Assembly (NCBI GenBank): GCA_002451755.1
Contig: DKDF01000004.1
Span: forward strand, 1-28,521
Source: Ruminococcaceae bacterium UBA6855
GTDB taxonomy: Bacteria > Bacillota > Clostridia > Oscillospirales > Acutalibacteraceae
DNA length: 28,521 nt
Reading direction: 5' to 3'
This document shows, in pieces, positions 21,058 to 28,521 of this stretch; the first letter of the stretch is position 1, and every line of letters starts with the position of its first letter. A program made the position numbers and the translations under genes. A model generated the notes under the pieces. It saw only the letters and a program-made list of their open reading frames with translations. It was not told where the DNA came from and did no database searches.

Positions 21058-23680
21058 TTTTCCATTCAGAGCCACGATACTCATCCCCGTCTACAATGTC
21101 GAAAAATATCTCGACGGCTGCATAAACTCGCTCAAAGAGCAGACAGAGCCGTTCGGGAATATGGAGATACTCCTGATAAACGACGGCAGTTTAGACGGCA
21201 GCGCGGATATCTGCCGCCGCTGGGCTGACGAATATGAGAATATCCATTTCTACTCAAAAGAGAACGAGGGACTTTCAAAAACAAGAAACTTCGGTCTGCG
21301 CCATGCACAGGGCAAGTATATCTTCTTCCTCGACTCCGACGACACTTTGGCGCCCGATACAGTCAAGAGCGTTATTGACTATTTCGACACAGTCTATGAC
21401 GAGGTAGATCTGGTCACCTACCGCATCACGCAGTATTTTAAAAATGCGCCGCCGGTCTATCATTTCAGATACCGCACGCTGACCCACACGGGCATATATG
21501 ATTTAGATGACCCAAAGAACAGATTCATCACGCAGACGAACGTCAATATCTGCGTCAAGAACGATAAAAACAACGGCATTTTCTTCGACGAGTCGCCGAA
21601 TTTCAGGCATGAGGACGAGAAATACTGCTGCGATATCCTGCGCCGCAAGATGAAAATCGGCTTTTGCCAAAAGGGCGAATACAGATACAACCGCGGCAAC
21701 GAGAACAGCATTGTTTCAACCGTTTTCTCGCCCTATTATATATTTGAAACCTCCATGGCTTTCTACGAGGAATTGTTCAACTCGTTCGGCGGCAGGGTTC
21801 CGCCGTATTTCCAGGGCATAGTTTTCAACGACCTGCGCTGGAAGCTCAAGGAGGACAAGCTCCTGCCATATCACTATCCGCCGGAGGAGTTTGCACGCGC
21901 GAATGAGCGCATTGACGCGCTGCTAAAACAAATGGACGAGGACACCATAATATTGCACCCGTCAGTCAATGAATATCATATCCACTACTGGCTCTCGCGC
22001 AAGCCGAACTGCCATCCGACGATAATAGCAGATGACGGCAAGCTCAGCATTGCGGCGGACGGAAGAAAGATTTTTTCCGCGTCCTCGTTCCCGCTGATGA
22101 TGAGAAAAATATTTGTCGAAAACGGAAAAGCGAGACTGCTCTCGTTCATAAAATCCCCGGTGTTCTCGCATCTCGGGCGCGGCGAGTGGAAAGTAATAGC
22201 TTCCGTAGACGGCGAAAAACACGAGCTTGAAACTTTTACTTCCGTTTTCAGCGCGCAGGATTCCGCAGTCAACGTTGTCGATTTTCCGGCGTTCTTCTGC
22301 GAATTCCCGGAAGACGGCAGGCATGAAATAAAGTTCTTTATAAGCATACGCGGCGAAGAATACCCGACGAATCTTCTCGCCGAGCCGACCGCCGTGTTCA
22401 GCCGCAAAATACGCATGTATGTCCGAAACGGCGTGATGTTCACTTTGAATGGCAGAACGCTCGTCAGCAGGAGCGTTGACGAAAATGAGAAATACCGCGC
22501 CGAGCGCGAGCAGAGCAAGAATTTCAAAGGCAATGTCAAAAAGCTGCGCAACGCCGCTATTGAATACCGCAGGGCGCACAAGGTCGAGCTCTACTACGAC
22601 CTGCACACGGTTGACTTCGACAACGGCTATTACCAGTTCAAGAACGATATAAAGCACAACGACGGCATTGAACGCTACTATATTTACAGCCGCGAATATA
22701 AGAATATAGACGAGCTGTTCACAAAAGAGGAGCAGGCGCATCTCGTGAAGTTCGGCTCGGAGAAGCACAAACTGCTCTATCTTTCGGCGCGTGTGATATT
22801 CACGGCGTTCTACGGCGTGACTCCGGTTTCGCCGTTTGGCTCGGCGGCGGGCGAAGTGCCCTATGCCGACCTGCTCGATTTCAAAACCATCTATCTCCAG
22901 CACGGAGTGCTCCACGCCTCCCTGCGCTCGCAGAACTCGGTCGAACGCTGCCGCGCGGATAAAATCGTTATTTCCGCTCCGTTTGAAAAGCAGAACTATA
23001 TGGCGAACTATCACTACCCGGAGGATAATCTCATTCCGACCGGAATGGCGCGATACGACCATATAAACAGAAACAAAAAGGCGAAAAGCAGGATTCTCTT
23101 CGCCCCGTCGTGGCGCAAATACCTGACCCAGGAGATAAACTCCTCGAAGTGGGAGCTGATAGACTCGAAGCTCAAAAACTCAGACTATTTCAGGAATTTC
23201 TCGCGCTTTCTTGAGAGCGAGGAGCTGCACGAGCTGCTCGAAAAGACAGACACCTATCTCGATGTCAAGCTCCACCCGATAATCGCGGACGCAGAAGGAC
23301 TGTTTGATATCAAGAGCCCGCGCGTCGTCATGGCTGGCGCACATGTTGACATCGAGGACTATAAGATGTTCATAACGGACTTCTCGTCTTTCGTGTTCGA
23401 CTTTGCCTATCTCTGCCGCCCGGTGCTATATTTCGTGCCCGATTACGGTCAGTTCAAGGCGGGCATGAACCACTACCGCGAGCTCGATCTTCCGTTTGAA
23501 AAGGCCTTCGGTCCGCTTGTCCTCGAGTCTGAAAGTGCGGTGGAAGAAATAAAGAAAGCCGCAGAAAACGGCTTTGAGCCCGAAAAAAAATACTCCGATC
23601 GCATGAAAAATTTTTATTATCCTCTTAAAAATTGTGCTGAGGCATTATATAATGAAGTCAGCTCGTGGAATTTTCTGTAA
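21050..23680 (+). CDS. Bifunctional GT2 glycosyltransferase / CDP-glycerol glycerophosphotransferase (TagF-like)
   Basis: This 876-residue protein is expected to build a teichoic-acid-like or glycerol-phosphate-modified surface polymer at the cytoplasmic membrane face. The N-terminal GT2 domain has IPVYNVEKYLDGCI, LLINDGSLDGS, a GLSKTRNFGL stretch and DSDD at 95-98. A middle region at about 330-480 is beta-rich with no catalytic motif. The C-terminal TagF-like domain has LQHGVLH (H618), FAPSWR, KLHP (H742) and ITDFSSFVFDF (D777, S779, S780), covering the two histidines needed by glycerophosphotransferases. Such fusions are known in Firmicutes. No signal peptide or membrane helix was seen. The polymer repeat unit cannot be predicted. 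Confidence 0.92.
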   Translation: MSDFPFRATILIPVYNVEKYLDGCINSLKEQTEPFGNMEILLINDGSLDGSADICRRWADEYENIHFYSKENEGLSKTRNFGLRHAQGKYIFFLDSDDTLAPDTVKSVIDYFDTVYDEVDLVTYRITQYFKNAPPVYHFRYRTLTHTGIYDLDDPKNRFITQTNVNICVKNDKNNGIFFDESPNFRHEDEKYCCDILRRKMKIGFCQKGEYRYNRGNENSIVSTVFSPYYIFETSMAFYEELFNSFGGRVPPYFQGIVFNDLRWKLKEDKLLPYHYPPEEFARANERIDALLKQMDEDTIILHPSVNEYHIHYWLSRKPNCHPTIIADDGKLSIAADGRKIFSASSFPLMMRKIFVENGKARLLSFIKSPVFSHLGRGEWKVIASVDGEKHELETFTSVFSAQDSAVNVVDFPAFFCEFPEDGRHEIKFFISIRGEEYPTNLLAEPTAVFSRKIRMYVRNGVMFTLNGRTLVSRSVDENEKYRAEREQSKNFKGNVKKLRNAAIEYRRAHKVELYYDLHTVDFDNGYYQFKNDIKHNDGIERYYIYSREYKNIDELFTKEEQAHLVKFGSEKHKLLYLSARVIFTAFYGVTPVSPFGSAAGEVPYADLLDFKTIYLQHGVLHASLRSQNSVERCRADKIVISAPFEKQNYMANYHYPEDNLIPTGMARYDHINRNKKAKSRILFAPSWRKYLTQEINSSKWELIDSKLKNSDYFRNFSRFLESEELHELLEKTDTYLDVKLHPIIADAEGLFDIKSPRVVMAGAHVDIEDYKMFITDFSSFVFDFAYLCRPVLYFVPDYGQFKAGMNHYRELDLPFEKAFGPLVLESESAVEEIKKAAENGFEPEKKYSDRMKNFYYPLKNCAEALYNEVSSWNFL

Positions 23681-23692
23681 GAGGAGTATGAC

Positions 23693-24685
23693 TTGCGTAT
23701 GGATAAACTTATCAGTGTTGTGATACCTATTTATAACAGGGAGTCGACTCTGCAAAAATGCGTTGACAGCGTTCTTGCACAGACGTATGATAACACTGAG
23801 GTTATCCTCGTCAACGACGGCTCGACCGACAGCTCGGAGGAAATATGCCGCCGCTATGAGCAGGCGGACTCAAGAGTTTCCGTCATCAACAAAAAGAACG
23901 GCGGACTTTCTTCGGCGCGCAATGCCGGAATAGACAAAAGCCGCGGGGAGTACATATTCTTTATCGACAGCGACGACTGGATAGACCGCGACACGCTGGA
24001 GGTACTTCTGAACGCCGCCTTGCAAAAGGACACGGATGTCACCGGCTGCTGCGTATATTTTAACTTCCCGAACGGTGTTGAAGACAGCAGAGCTTCCGAT
24101 GAGATCTATATTCAGGACACACGGACGCTCATAAAATGGATGCTCGCGGGCAGCATTTACGCCAATGCCGCATGGGGCAAGCTGTTCAAGAGAAGTGTTT
24201 TTGAAAATTTGAGATTTGACGAGAGCTGCGATTTCTGCGAGGACGACGAGTTCAGCTTCCGCATGGCGCATATAGCAAAAGGCTATCTACGCATAGCCGA
24301 CGCAAAATATCATTATCTTCAGAATTCCGGCGGAATGGTGCTCTCCGGCGCTTACATTTCCGAATCGCCTATAAATGTCATGTCAAAGATAGAATCCGAC
24401 CCGATAGTGGCGGGTGACCCGGAGCTCTCAAAGCTTGCGCACAAAAAGAAGATAGCGGCTCTGCATACGCTGTATGTGAAATATCTGCGCGTGGGAGACA
24501 GGCGCAACGCCGCGCGCATCGCTCATATGATGCGCGAGCTGGTATTAAAGCACGGCTACTGCGGAATATCAAAGCAGATGCAGACGCGTGTCATGCTCAT
24601 GCGTGCATACCCGCTCGCGAGATTCGTCGAGCTTTCCGCGATATGGCTCAGAGGCAAGAAATACGGCAAAAAAGAATCTTCATAA
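23693..24685 (+). CDS. Family 2 glycosyltransferase
   Basis: This 330-residue GT-A enzyme should add a sugar to a surface polymer. It has VVIPIYNRESTLQKCVDSVL, VILVNDGSTDSS, GLSSARNAGI and DSDD at about 92-95, followed by the acceptor-side helix with a CEDDEFSFRM stretch whose ED pair is the usual catalytic-base region. GAGGAG lies six bases before the TTG at 23693; an ATG two codons on (23699) is the alternative start. The gene follows the TagF-like fusion by 12 bases and ends the cluster before a strong terminator. Donor and acceptor are unknown. Confidence 0.92.
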   Translation: MRMDKLISVVIPIYNRESTLQKCVDSVLAQTYDNTEVILVNDGSTDSSEEICRRYEQADSRVSVINKKNGGLSSARNAGIDKSRGEYIFFIDSDDWIDRDTLEVLLNAALQKDTDVTGCCVYFNFPNGVEDSRASDEIYIQDTRTLIKWMLAGSIYANAAWGKLFKRSVFENLRFDESCDFCEDDEFSFRMAHIAKGYLRIADAKYHYLQNSGGMVLSGAYISESPINVMSKIESDPIVAGDPELSKLAHKKKIAALHTLYVKYLRVGDRRNAARIAHMMRELVLKHGYCGISKQMQTRVMLMRAYPLARFVELSAIWLRGKKYGKKESS

Positions 24686-24694
24686 AACAGCAAC

Positions 24695-24720
24695 CGGACG
24701 CAGCAAAAATACTGCGTCCG
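24695..24720 (+). terminator. Intrinsic terminator of the surface-polymer cluster
   Basis: CGGACGCAG (24695-24703) and CTGCGTCCG (24712-24720) form a perfect nine-base-pair stem with an AT-rich loop, followed by ATTTTTATTTATTTT. It lies 10 bases past the stop of the last glycosyltransferase gene. Confidence 0.9.
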
Positions 24721-24752
24721 ATTTTTATTTATTTTGTCCCGCGGCAGTCCGC

Positions 24753-25286
24753 TTATTTTATATACCCGATAATGAAATGTGAACTCTTCTTGACAAAATC
24801 ATCAAAGCCGGGCAGCTCGCGCGGGTCGGGGCGGCTGTTGCTGTAGTTATACACTCTGACGCCGCCGTTTTCCATGCTCTCGACCGCCACAGTGTGCAGC
24901 GATGACAGAAGCGGGCGCTTCGTCCAGAACGAGATTATCGCCGAGCCTGCTTTCGGGAACTCGCGCTTGAAGCGCTCATAGTCCGTTATGCCGTGCTCGG
25001 ACATGCCGCGCTTTTGGAAATAGTGCCTGAGCATATACGGATTCGAGCCGAACAGTCCCATGAGCACCGAACCTTTCGGGTATATCTCGAGCGCGAGATC
25101 CGCCATGTTCGTTTTCACGCCGTGCAGGCGCATATAGTTATAGACCGCGATTATCTCACAGCCGTTATACGACATCGGAAAAAGCCCGTAGCGAAGCCGG
25201 CTGACCATGCCGAGAGCCTGACCGTTTATGAATCTGTCGGGCATCGGCATGTTTTTATTGAATTTATAGTTCGGTTTTTCAAGCAT
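24753..25286 (-). CDS. C39-like cysteine-protease-fold protein of unknown role
   Basis: This 177-residue protein has no signal peptide or membrane helix. It carries a Cys-His-Asn/Asp pattern like C39/papain-fold proteins: C43 in SYNGCEIIAVYNYM, followed by a helix; H131 in LLSSLHTVAVES; and N147 in VRVYNYSN. Spacing fits the fold, but overall similarity to known peptidases is faint and activity is unproven. GGAGG lies about seven bases before the ATG at 25286, which is two bases after the stop of the GPH transporter gene, so they are one operon. An in-frame extension to 25346 falls inside that gene. The substrate is unknown. Confidence 0.8.
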   Translation of the reverse strand: MLEKPNYKFNKNMPMPDRFINGQALGMVSRLRYGLFPMSYNGCEIIAVYNYMRLHGVKTNMADLALEIYPKGSVLMGLFGSNPYMLRHYFQKRGMSEHGITDYERFKREFPKAGSAIISFWTKRPLLSSLHTVAVESMENGGVRVYNYSNSRPDPRELPGFDDFVKKSSHFIIGYIK

Positions 25287-25288
25287 AA

Positions 25289-26884
25289 TCAGACCTCCGT
25301 CATAAGACGCGACGCATCGGGCTTGGATATCCACATATCCTCCCACTTCTGCCCGGCGATGACCTCGAGGCGCTTCTTTTCTTCATCATCGATGTCAATT
25401 TCGCCCTGCTCGTGCTTTTGCTTGATGAGAGCTTTTATCTGCTCATGGTCGCGCTTTGTCATGGTGTAGCGCCAGACGGTGATGAGGGTTATTATCGCGA
25501 ATATTGTCGGCAGGATAGAGAAGTTCAGGCGCAGTCCCCAGATAGTACGCGCGGACTGCATTGACGGCGCGGTTATCTTCGGGTTATAGCCGAACGCATC
25601 TATCGACGCGCCAACGATATACGCCATGAAGCTGTTTATCATCTTGCGGAACAGCGTATAGAAAGTTGATATCGTGCCCTCGCGGCGCTCGCCCGTTATC
25701 ATCTCGTCAACATCGGTGACATCGGGCTGGATATTGACAATGAAGAAATCGGGGCCTGAGAAGCCGAAGTTGTAGCATATCGAAGATATGACGATAATTA
25801 TCGTTGAAATAATCGACGGCGTGTTCGGCGTTATGAATGAAGTAATGAACAGACCGACGACCATAAGCGGACCGAGGATCTTTCCGCACGACTGCTTGCC
25901 GAACTTCTTGATGAGCATGTAGTTTATGGGCGTACCCATGAATTCCGAGATACCCGAGACTATAGTCATGGATATGAACAGGCTGTATTTATCAGCGACG
26001 CTGACCATGAAATACTGGTCGGTGATGCTGTAAAATCCGCGGCACATCATAAAGCAGAGGCTGATAAGAAAATACTGCCTGAACGCGCGGTTTTTGAAAA
26101 CCTTTACATACTGGCTGACAATGAACTTTATGTTTATCGGCATCTTCGGCATATCTTTTGAAGACGGCTCGCTCGTGTGGAAATAGCAATAGACAAGCGG
26201 CCACGCAAAAAACACGGCGAGGATAAAGCCGATTAGCATATACTTGTTCGTATCCGCGTGCGAGGGATTCGGCAGACTGCCGAGCGCCGTTTTGACATTG
26301 AACTCGCTTAATATGAGTGCGGTGAGTATGAACGAGGTCACCTGACCGACGGAGTTCATCAGATATTCGATAAATAAGAACTGCGTTCGCTGGAAATAGT
26401 TCGGCGCGACCATCGGCAGCATCGAAGTATGCGGCACGCTCGCTATGGTGAATGCGGTGCTGTAGAGCAGCGTTCCCGCGATGTACCAGAGCATGATATT
26501 GCGCGTATTGCCTGTATCTGATATTCCGAACGAGGTCCACTTCATGATATAGGCTATCATGAACGGGATAACTGCTATGAGCAGATATCTCCTGTGGCGG
26601 CCGGACTTTGCACGGGTGTGGTCGCTGATAATGCCCATTATCGGGTCGGTTATAGCGTCCCACATTCCTCCGATAAGCGAAATCAGACCCGCCTGCTTGG
26701 TGCTCAGACCCTCGACATAGGTCAGATACTGCTGATGATACATGCTGATCGGATAGCCCGCTCCGCCGAGCATGATGTTTCCCGAGGTATAGCCCACGGC
26801 AGGCTTGAGGGTATCTTTTAAGTCGCCCTCGATTCCCGCAATGTCTTTGAACCATTCGGAAAAAGTTCTTCTTTCTTTCTTCAT
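25289..26884 (-). CDS. GPH-family MFS transporter
   Basis: This 531-residue protein has about twelve hydrophobic segments. The loop DPIMGIISDHTRAKSGRHRRYLL (D near 57-60, then RSGRHRRY-type basic motif) is the hallmark of glycoside-pentoside-hexuronide:cation symporters. A central cytoplasmic loop and a charged C-terminal tail (KRDHEQIKALIKQKHEQGEIDID) follow. GGGGAG precedes the ATG. The substrate is not identifiable because the only partner gene encodes a C39-like protein rather than a glycosidase. It lies 61 bases after queT on the same strand, and I found no convincing own promoter, so read-through from queT is possible. Confidence 0.9.
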   Translation of the reverse strand: MKKERRTFSEWFKDIAGIEGDLKDTLKPAVGYTSGNIMLGGAGYPISMYHQQYLTYVEGLSTKQAGLISLIGGMWDAITDPIMGIISDHTRAKSGRHRRYLLIAVIPFMIAYIMKWTSFGISDTGNTRNIMLWYIAGTLLYSTAFTIASVPHTSMLPMVAPNYFQRTQFLFIEYLMNSVGQVTSFILTALILSEFNVKTALGSLPNPSHADTNKYMLIGFILAVFFAWPLVYCYFHTSEPSSKDMPKMPINIKFIVSQYVKVFKNRAFRQYFLISLCFMMCRGFYSITDQYFMVSVADKYSLFISMTIVSGISEFMGTPINYMLIKKFGKQSCGKILGPLMVVGLFITSFITPNTPSIISTIIIVISSICYNFGFSGPDFFIVNIQPDVTDVDEMITGERREGTISTFYTLFRKMINSFMAYIVGASIDAFGYNPKITAPSMQSARTIWGLRLNFSILPTIFAIITLITVWRYTMTKRDHEQIKALIKQKHEQGEIDIDDEEKKRLEVIAGQKWEDMWISKPDASRLMTEV

Positions 26885-26945
26885 TGTTGTCTCCCCTTTC
26901 GGTCATATAAGGGAATCGCGATATAACAACAGCCGCAGCTGAAAG

Positions 26946-27458
26946 TTACTTGAAAAGCTTCGTGTGCCTGAGCGCCGAATAGAGCGGCAGTCCGAGCGCG
27001 AGGCAGACTGCAAGTTCGCCCGCTCCGACTTCCAGAGCGGATATTGCAAATACTGTAAGTTTTCCGCCCTCGACCGGAGTCAGCATCACTATCTCAAGTC
27101 CTACTATGACGGCGTTGAATATAACCGGCATGAGCGACGAGAGCACCGGGAGCTTTTTTATCTGCACATTTCTGAGCATACGCCCGGTCACTGCGCCGAG
27201 AAGAGTCGCCGCCGAGCCGAAGAGAACATCCCATATGCCCATCGGGCTCGAAATATTGCCTATGATACAGCCTATCGTCAGCCCCGGTATCGCAGCGGGG
27301 GTGAGAGTCGAGAGCACGGTCAGGGCTTCGGAGAGCCTGAACTGCACCGGACCGTAAGCGAGTGAGAACGCGGCGCTCAGATATGTCGCCGCCGCATAGA
27401 GCGCGGCAATGACCGCGCTCTCCGTCAGGAATCGGACGGAAAGTTTTTTGTTTTTCAT
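26946..27458 (-). CDS. queT: Queuosine precursor transporter QueT (ECF S-component type)
   Basis: This 170-residue membrane protein has about five or six hydrophobic segments. It shows the QueT pattern ALYAAATYLSAAFSLAYGPVQFRLSEAL near the start, then IPGLTIGCIIGNI and a GIWDVLFGSAATLLGAVTG stretch. It should bind a queuine or preQ-type precursor for import with a shared ECF energy module. The start is ATG at 27458, seven bases after AGGAG. An in-frame extension to 27482 covers the ribosome site. A structured leader with preQ1-like features lies directly upstream, supporting the assignment. Confidence 0.88.
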   Translation of the reverse strand: MKNKKLSVRFLTESAVIAALYAAATYLSAAFSLAYGPVQFRLSEALTVLSTLTPAAIPGLTIGCIIGNISSPMGIWDVLFGSAATLLGAVTGRMLRNVQIKKLPVLSSLMPVIFNAVIVGLEIVMLTPVEGGKLTVFAISALEVGAGELAVCLALGLPLYSALRHTKLFK

Positions 27459-27479
27459 TTTTCTGCTCCTTTTTGCTGC

Positions 27480-27545
27480 CATGCAGCGCCTTTAGTTTTG
27501 TTCGGCATCGGGCACAATGCCTGTCGGGAAGGTTTCGAACCGACA
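27480..27545 (-). promoter_or_regulatory. Candidate preQ1-type riboswitch leader of queT
   Basis: On the minus strand the leader shows hairpin TGTCGG/CCGACA (arms 27540-27545 and 27522-27527) whose loop contains TTCGAAACCTTC. A second hairpin GGCAT/ATGCC follows (27517-27521, 27504-27508), then an A-rich strand ACAAAACTAAAGG. Loop CCTT (27529-27532) can pair with tail AAGG (27489-27492), giving an H-type pseudoknot like preQ1 aptamers. The inserted second hairpin is not typical of class I. A short GCTGC/GCAGC hairpin then precedes the ribosome site. Class assignment is uncertain. Confidence 0.5.
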
Positions 27546-27546
27546 A

Positions 27547-27555
27547 ATTATATCA
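27547..27555 (-). promoter_or_regulatory. Extended -10 promoter of queT
   Basis: TGATATAAT on the minus strand is a perfect TGnTATAAT element, with no clear -35. Its TGA (27553-27555) is also the stop codon of the HAD gene. Transcription would start at about 27540, the first base of the structured leader. Confidence 0.6.
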
Positions 27556-28383
27556 AAGATATTCAGCGAGATCCTTCATGCTGTCGACCACGACGCTCGC
27601 TTTAATATCCGAATTTTCGTATTCCTCTCTCGTAGTCACGCCGCTGAGCACGAGCACGCTCGGTATGCCGTGGTTCGCGCCTATCGCGATATCCGTCGCC
27701 AGGCGGTCTCCGATAAAAGCAATCTCATCGCGCGAGCAGGAGAGCATATGGGTTATATAATCTACCGTTGCCGTCATGGGCTTGCCCATAACAAGCGGGC
27801 GTTTGCCGGTTGATGCGGCGAAAAGCTCGATCATCGAGCCCGTGTCGGGCATGAAGCCGTCCGCAGTCGGGCAGTTGAGATCGGGGTGGGTCGCTATATA
27901 CTCCGCGCCGTTTGTGATATACTTCGCAGCGTCCCAAAGCTTCTGATAGGTCAACGTGGTGTCAAAGCCAAGCACGACTATATCCGGGTCCTTTTCAACA
28001 AGGTTGATTCCGGCAGCTTCAAAATCGTCGGTCAGTCGCTCGTTGCCGAGAAGATAGACGCTCTTGCCGGGGCGGTGTCGCTTGAGGAAATCTATAGTGA
28101 CATGGGACGAAATTATGACGCGCTTTTCGTCAACGGGAAAGCCCATCTTCGCGAGCTTATCCCTGCACGAGGCGACATTGTTCGACGAGTTGTTCGTGAA
28201 GAAATAGAAGTCTCTCCCGCTCTCGCGGACTTTTTTCAAAAAGCCGTCCGCGCCCGGGATGATGTTTCCGTCGAGATAGAATGTTCCGTCCATGTCGACA
28301 ATAAAATATTTTGTCTTTTCAAAAATGTTTTTTTCTGCCAAGGTTTCCACACACTTTCTCTCAAAGTCCTGTTTTCGGGACAT
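27553..28383 (-). CDS. HAD-IIA family sugar/nitrophenyl phosphatase (NagD-like)
   Basis: This cytoplasmic phosphatase belongs to the NagD/PNPase group that removes phosphate from small metabolites. In the 276-residue form, motif I is DMDGTFYLDG (nucleophile D30, D32), motif II is FFTNNSSNN, motif III is the Lys of MGKPM, and motif IV is IGDRLATDIAIGANHGI. The C2 cap is between motifs II and III. The start is uncertain. ATG at 28383 has no ribosome site and lies about 10 bases past a TATAAT box, so it may be leaderless. A later GTG near 28350 with weak GAGAG is possible, and the family often begins close to motif I. The physiological substrate is unknown. Confidence 0.92.
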   Translation of the reverse strand: MSRKQDFERKCVETLAEKNIFEKTKYFIVDMDGTFYLDGNIIPGADGFLKKVRESGRDFYFFTNNSSNNVASCRDKLAKMGFPVDEKRVIISSHVTIDFLKRHRPGKSVYLLGNERLTDDFEAAGINLVEKDPDIVVLGFDTTLTYQKLWDAAKYITNGAEYIATHPDLNCPTADGFMPDTGSMIELFAASTGKRPLVMGKPMTATVDYITHMLSCSRDEIAFIGDRLATDIAIGANHGIPSVLVLSGVTTREEYENSDIKASVVVDSMKDLAEYL

Positions 28384-28393
28384 AATATTTATT

Positions 28394-28423
28394 ATTATAT
28401 CATAGCGTGCCTGAGTTTTACAA
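28394..28423 (-). promoter_or_regulatory. Promoter of the HAD phosphatase gene
   Basis: On the minus strand, TTGTAA (28418-28423), an 18-base spacer and TATAAT (28394-28399) preceded by TGA form an extended -10 promoter. The remaining bases to 28521 are AT-rich, and I see no gene in them. Confidence 0.65.
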
Positions 28424-28521
28424 TCATCTTTTTCGTCCGCCGCAAGCCGTTTTTCGACATAACGCAAAGAAGTGTGGCTTTTATTTATATAAAAATTGAC
28501 TTTTCTTTAAAAATTCAGAAA

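Noticed and set aside
1..28521. Search for CRISPR arrays, tRNA/rRNA genes, insertion sequences, attachment sites and replication origins
   Set aside because: No regularly spaced repeats, cloverleaf-like sequences, transposase or integrase motifs or DnaA-box clusters were seen by eye.

Overview
The window looks like chromosomal DNA of an anaerobic, Gram-positive Clostridia-type bacterium, probably a gut Oscillospiraceae/Ruminococcaceae relative (inference). The basis is strong AGGAGG-type ribosome sites, occasional TTG/GTG starts, intrinsic terminators, TPP- and queuosine-type leader RNAs, a minimal Suf-like Fe-S system, a ThiT thiamine S-component, a PASTA kinase-like protein and a CDP-glycerol glycerophosphotransferase. 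I saw no insertion sequence, prophage gene, CRISPR array, tRNA or rRNA. No stretch over about 260 bases lacks a gene.

Layout. 50-2527 (-): polar amino acid ABC importer (binding lipoprotein, permease, ATPase). 2656-4358 (-): tam-like methyltransferase then an RluA-family pseudouridine synthase. 4616-6276 (-): branched-chain aminotransferase then thymidine kinase. 6519-8201 (+): zinc-ribbon/pseudokinase/PASTA membrane protein. 8298-10576 (-): thiT behind a TPP riboswitch, preceded by a radical SAM protein. 10779-11468 (+): TVP38/VTT membrane protein, overlapping tail-to-tail with dut. 11454-14307 (-): zapA, U32 peptidase-family protein, dut. 14448-15980 (-): sugar transporter of the GPH/SLC45 type. 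16123-17785 (-): smsC-smsB Fe-S assembly pair. 18006-24685 (+): zinc-ribbon/TPR membrane protein, small membrane protein, then three surface-polymer glycosyltransferase genes. 24753-26884 (-): GPH transporter plus a C39-like cysteine-protease-fold protein. 26946-28383 (-): HAD-IIA phosphatase and queT with a candidate preQ1-type leader.

How they fit together. Most genes serve housekeeping nutrient uptake (amino acids, thiamine, queuosine precursor, sugars), nucleotide metabolism (tdk, dut), RNA modification (RluA, U32), division (zapA), Fe-S assembly and envelope polymer synthesis. Promoters were placed by eye. Many have a TGn extended -10.

Most unusual points: (1) the ABC importer's binding protein has its family segments in permuted order, with the usual C-terminal segment directly behind the lipid anchor; (2) the kinase-like protein has lost both catalytic aspartates; (3) a candidate queuosine-precursor leader RNA whose extended -10 promoter uses the stop codon of the upstream gene; (4) a C39-like protein of unknown role coupled to a sugar-type transporter.
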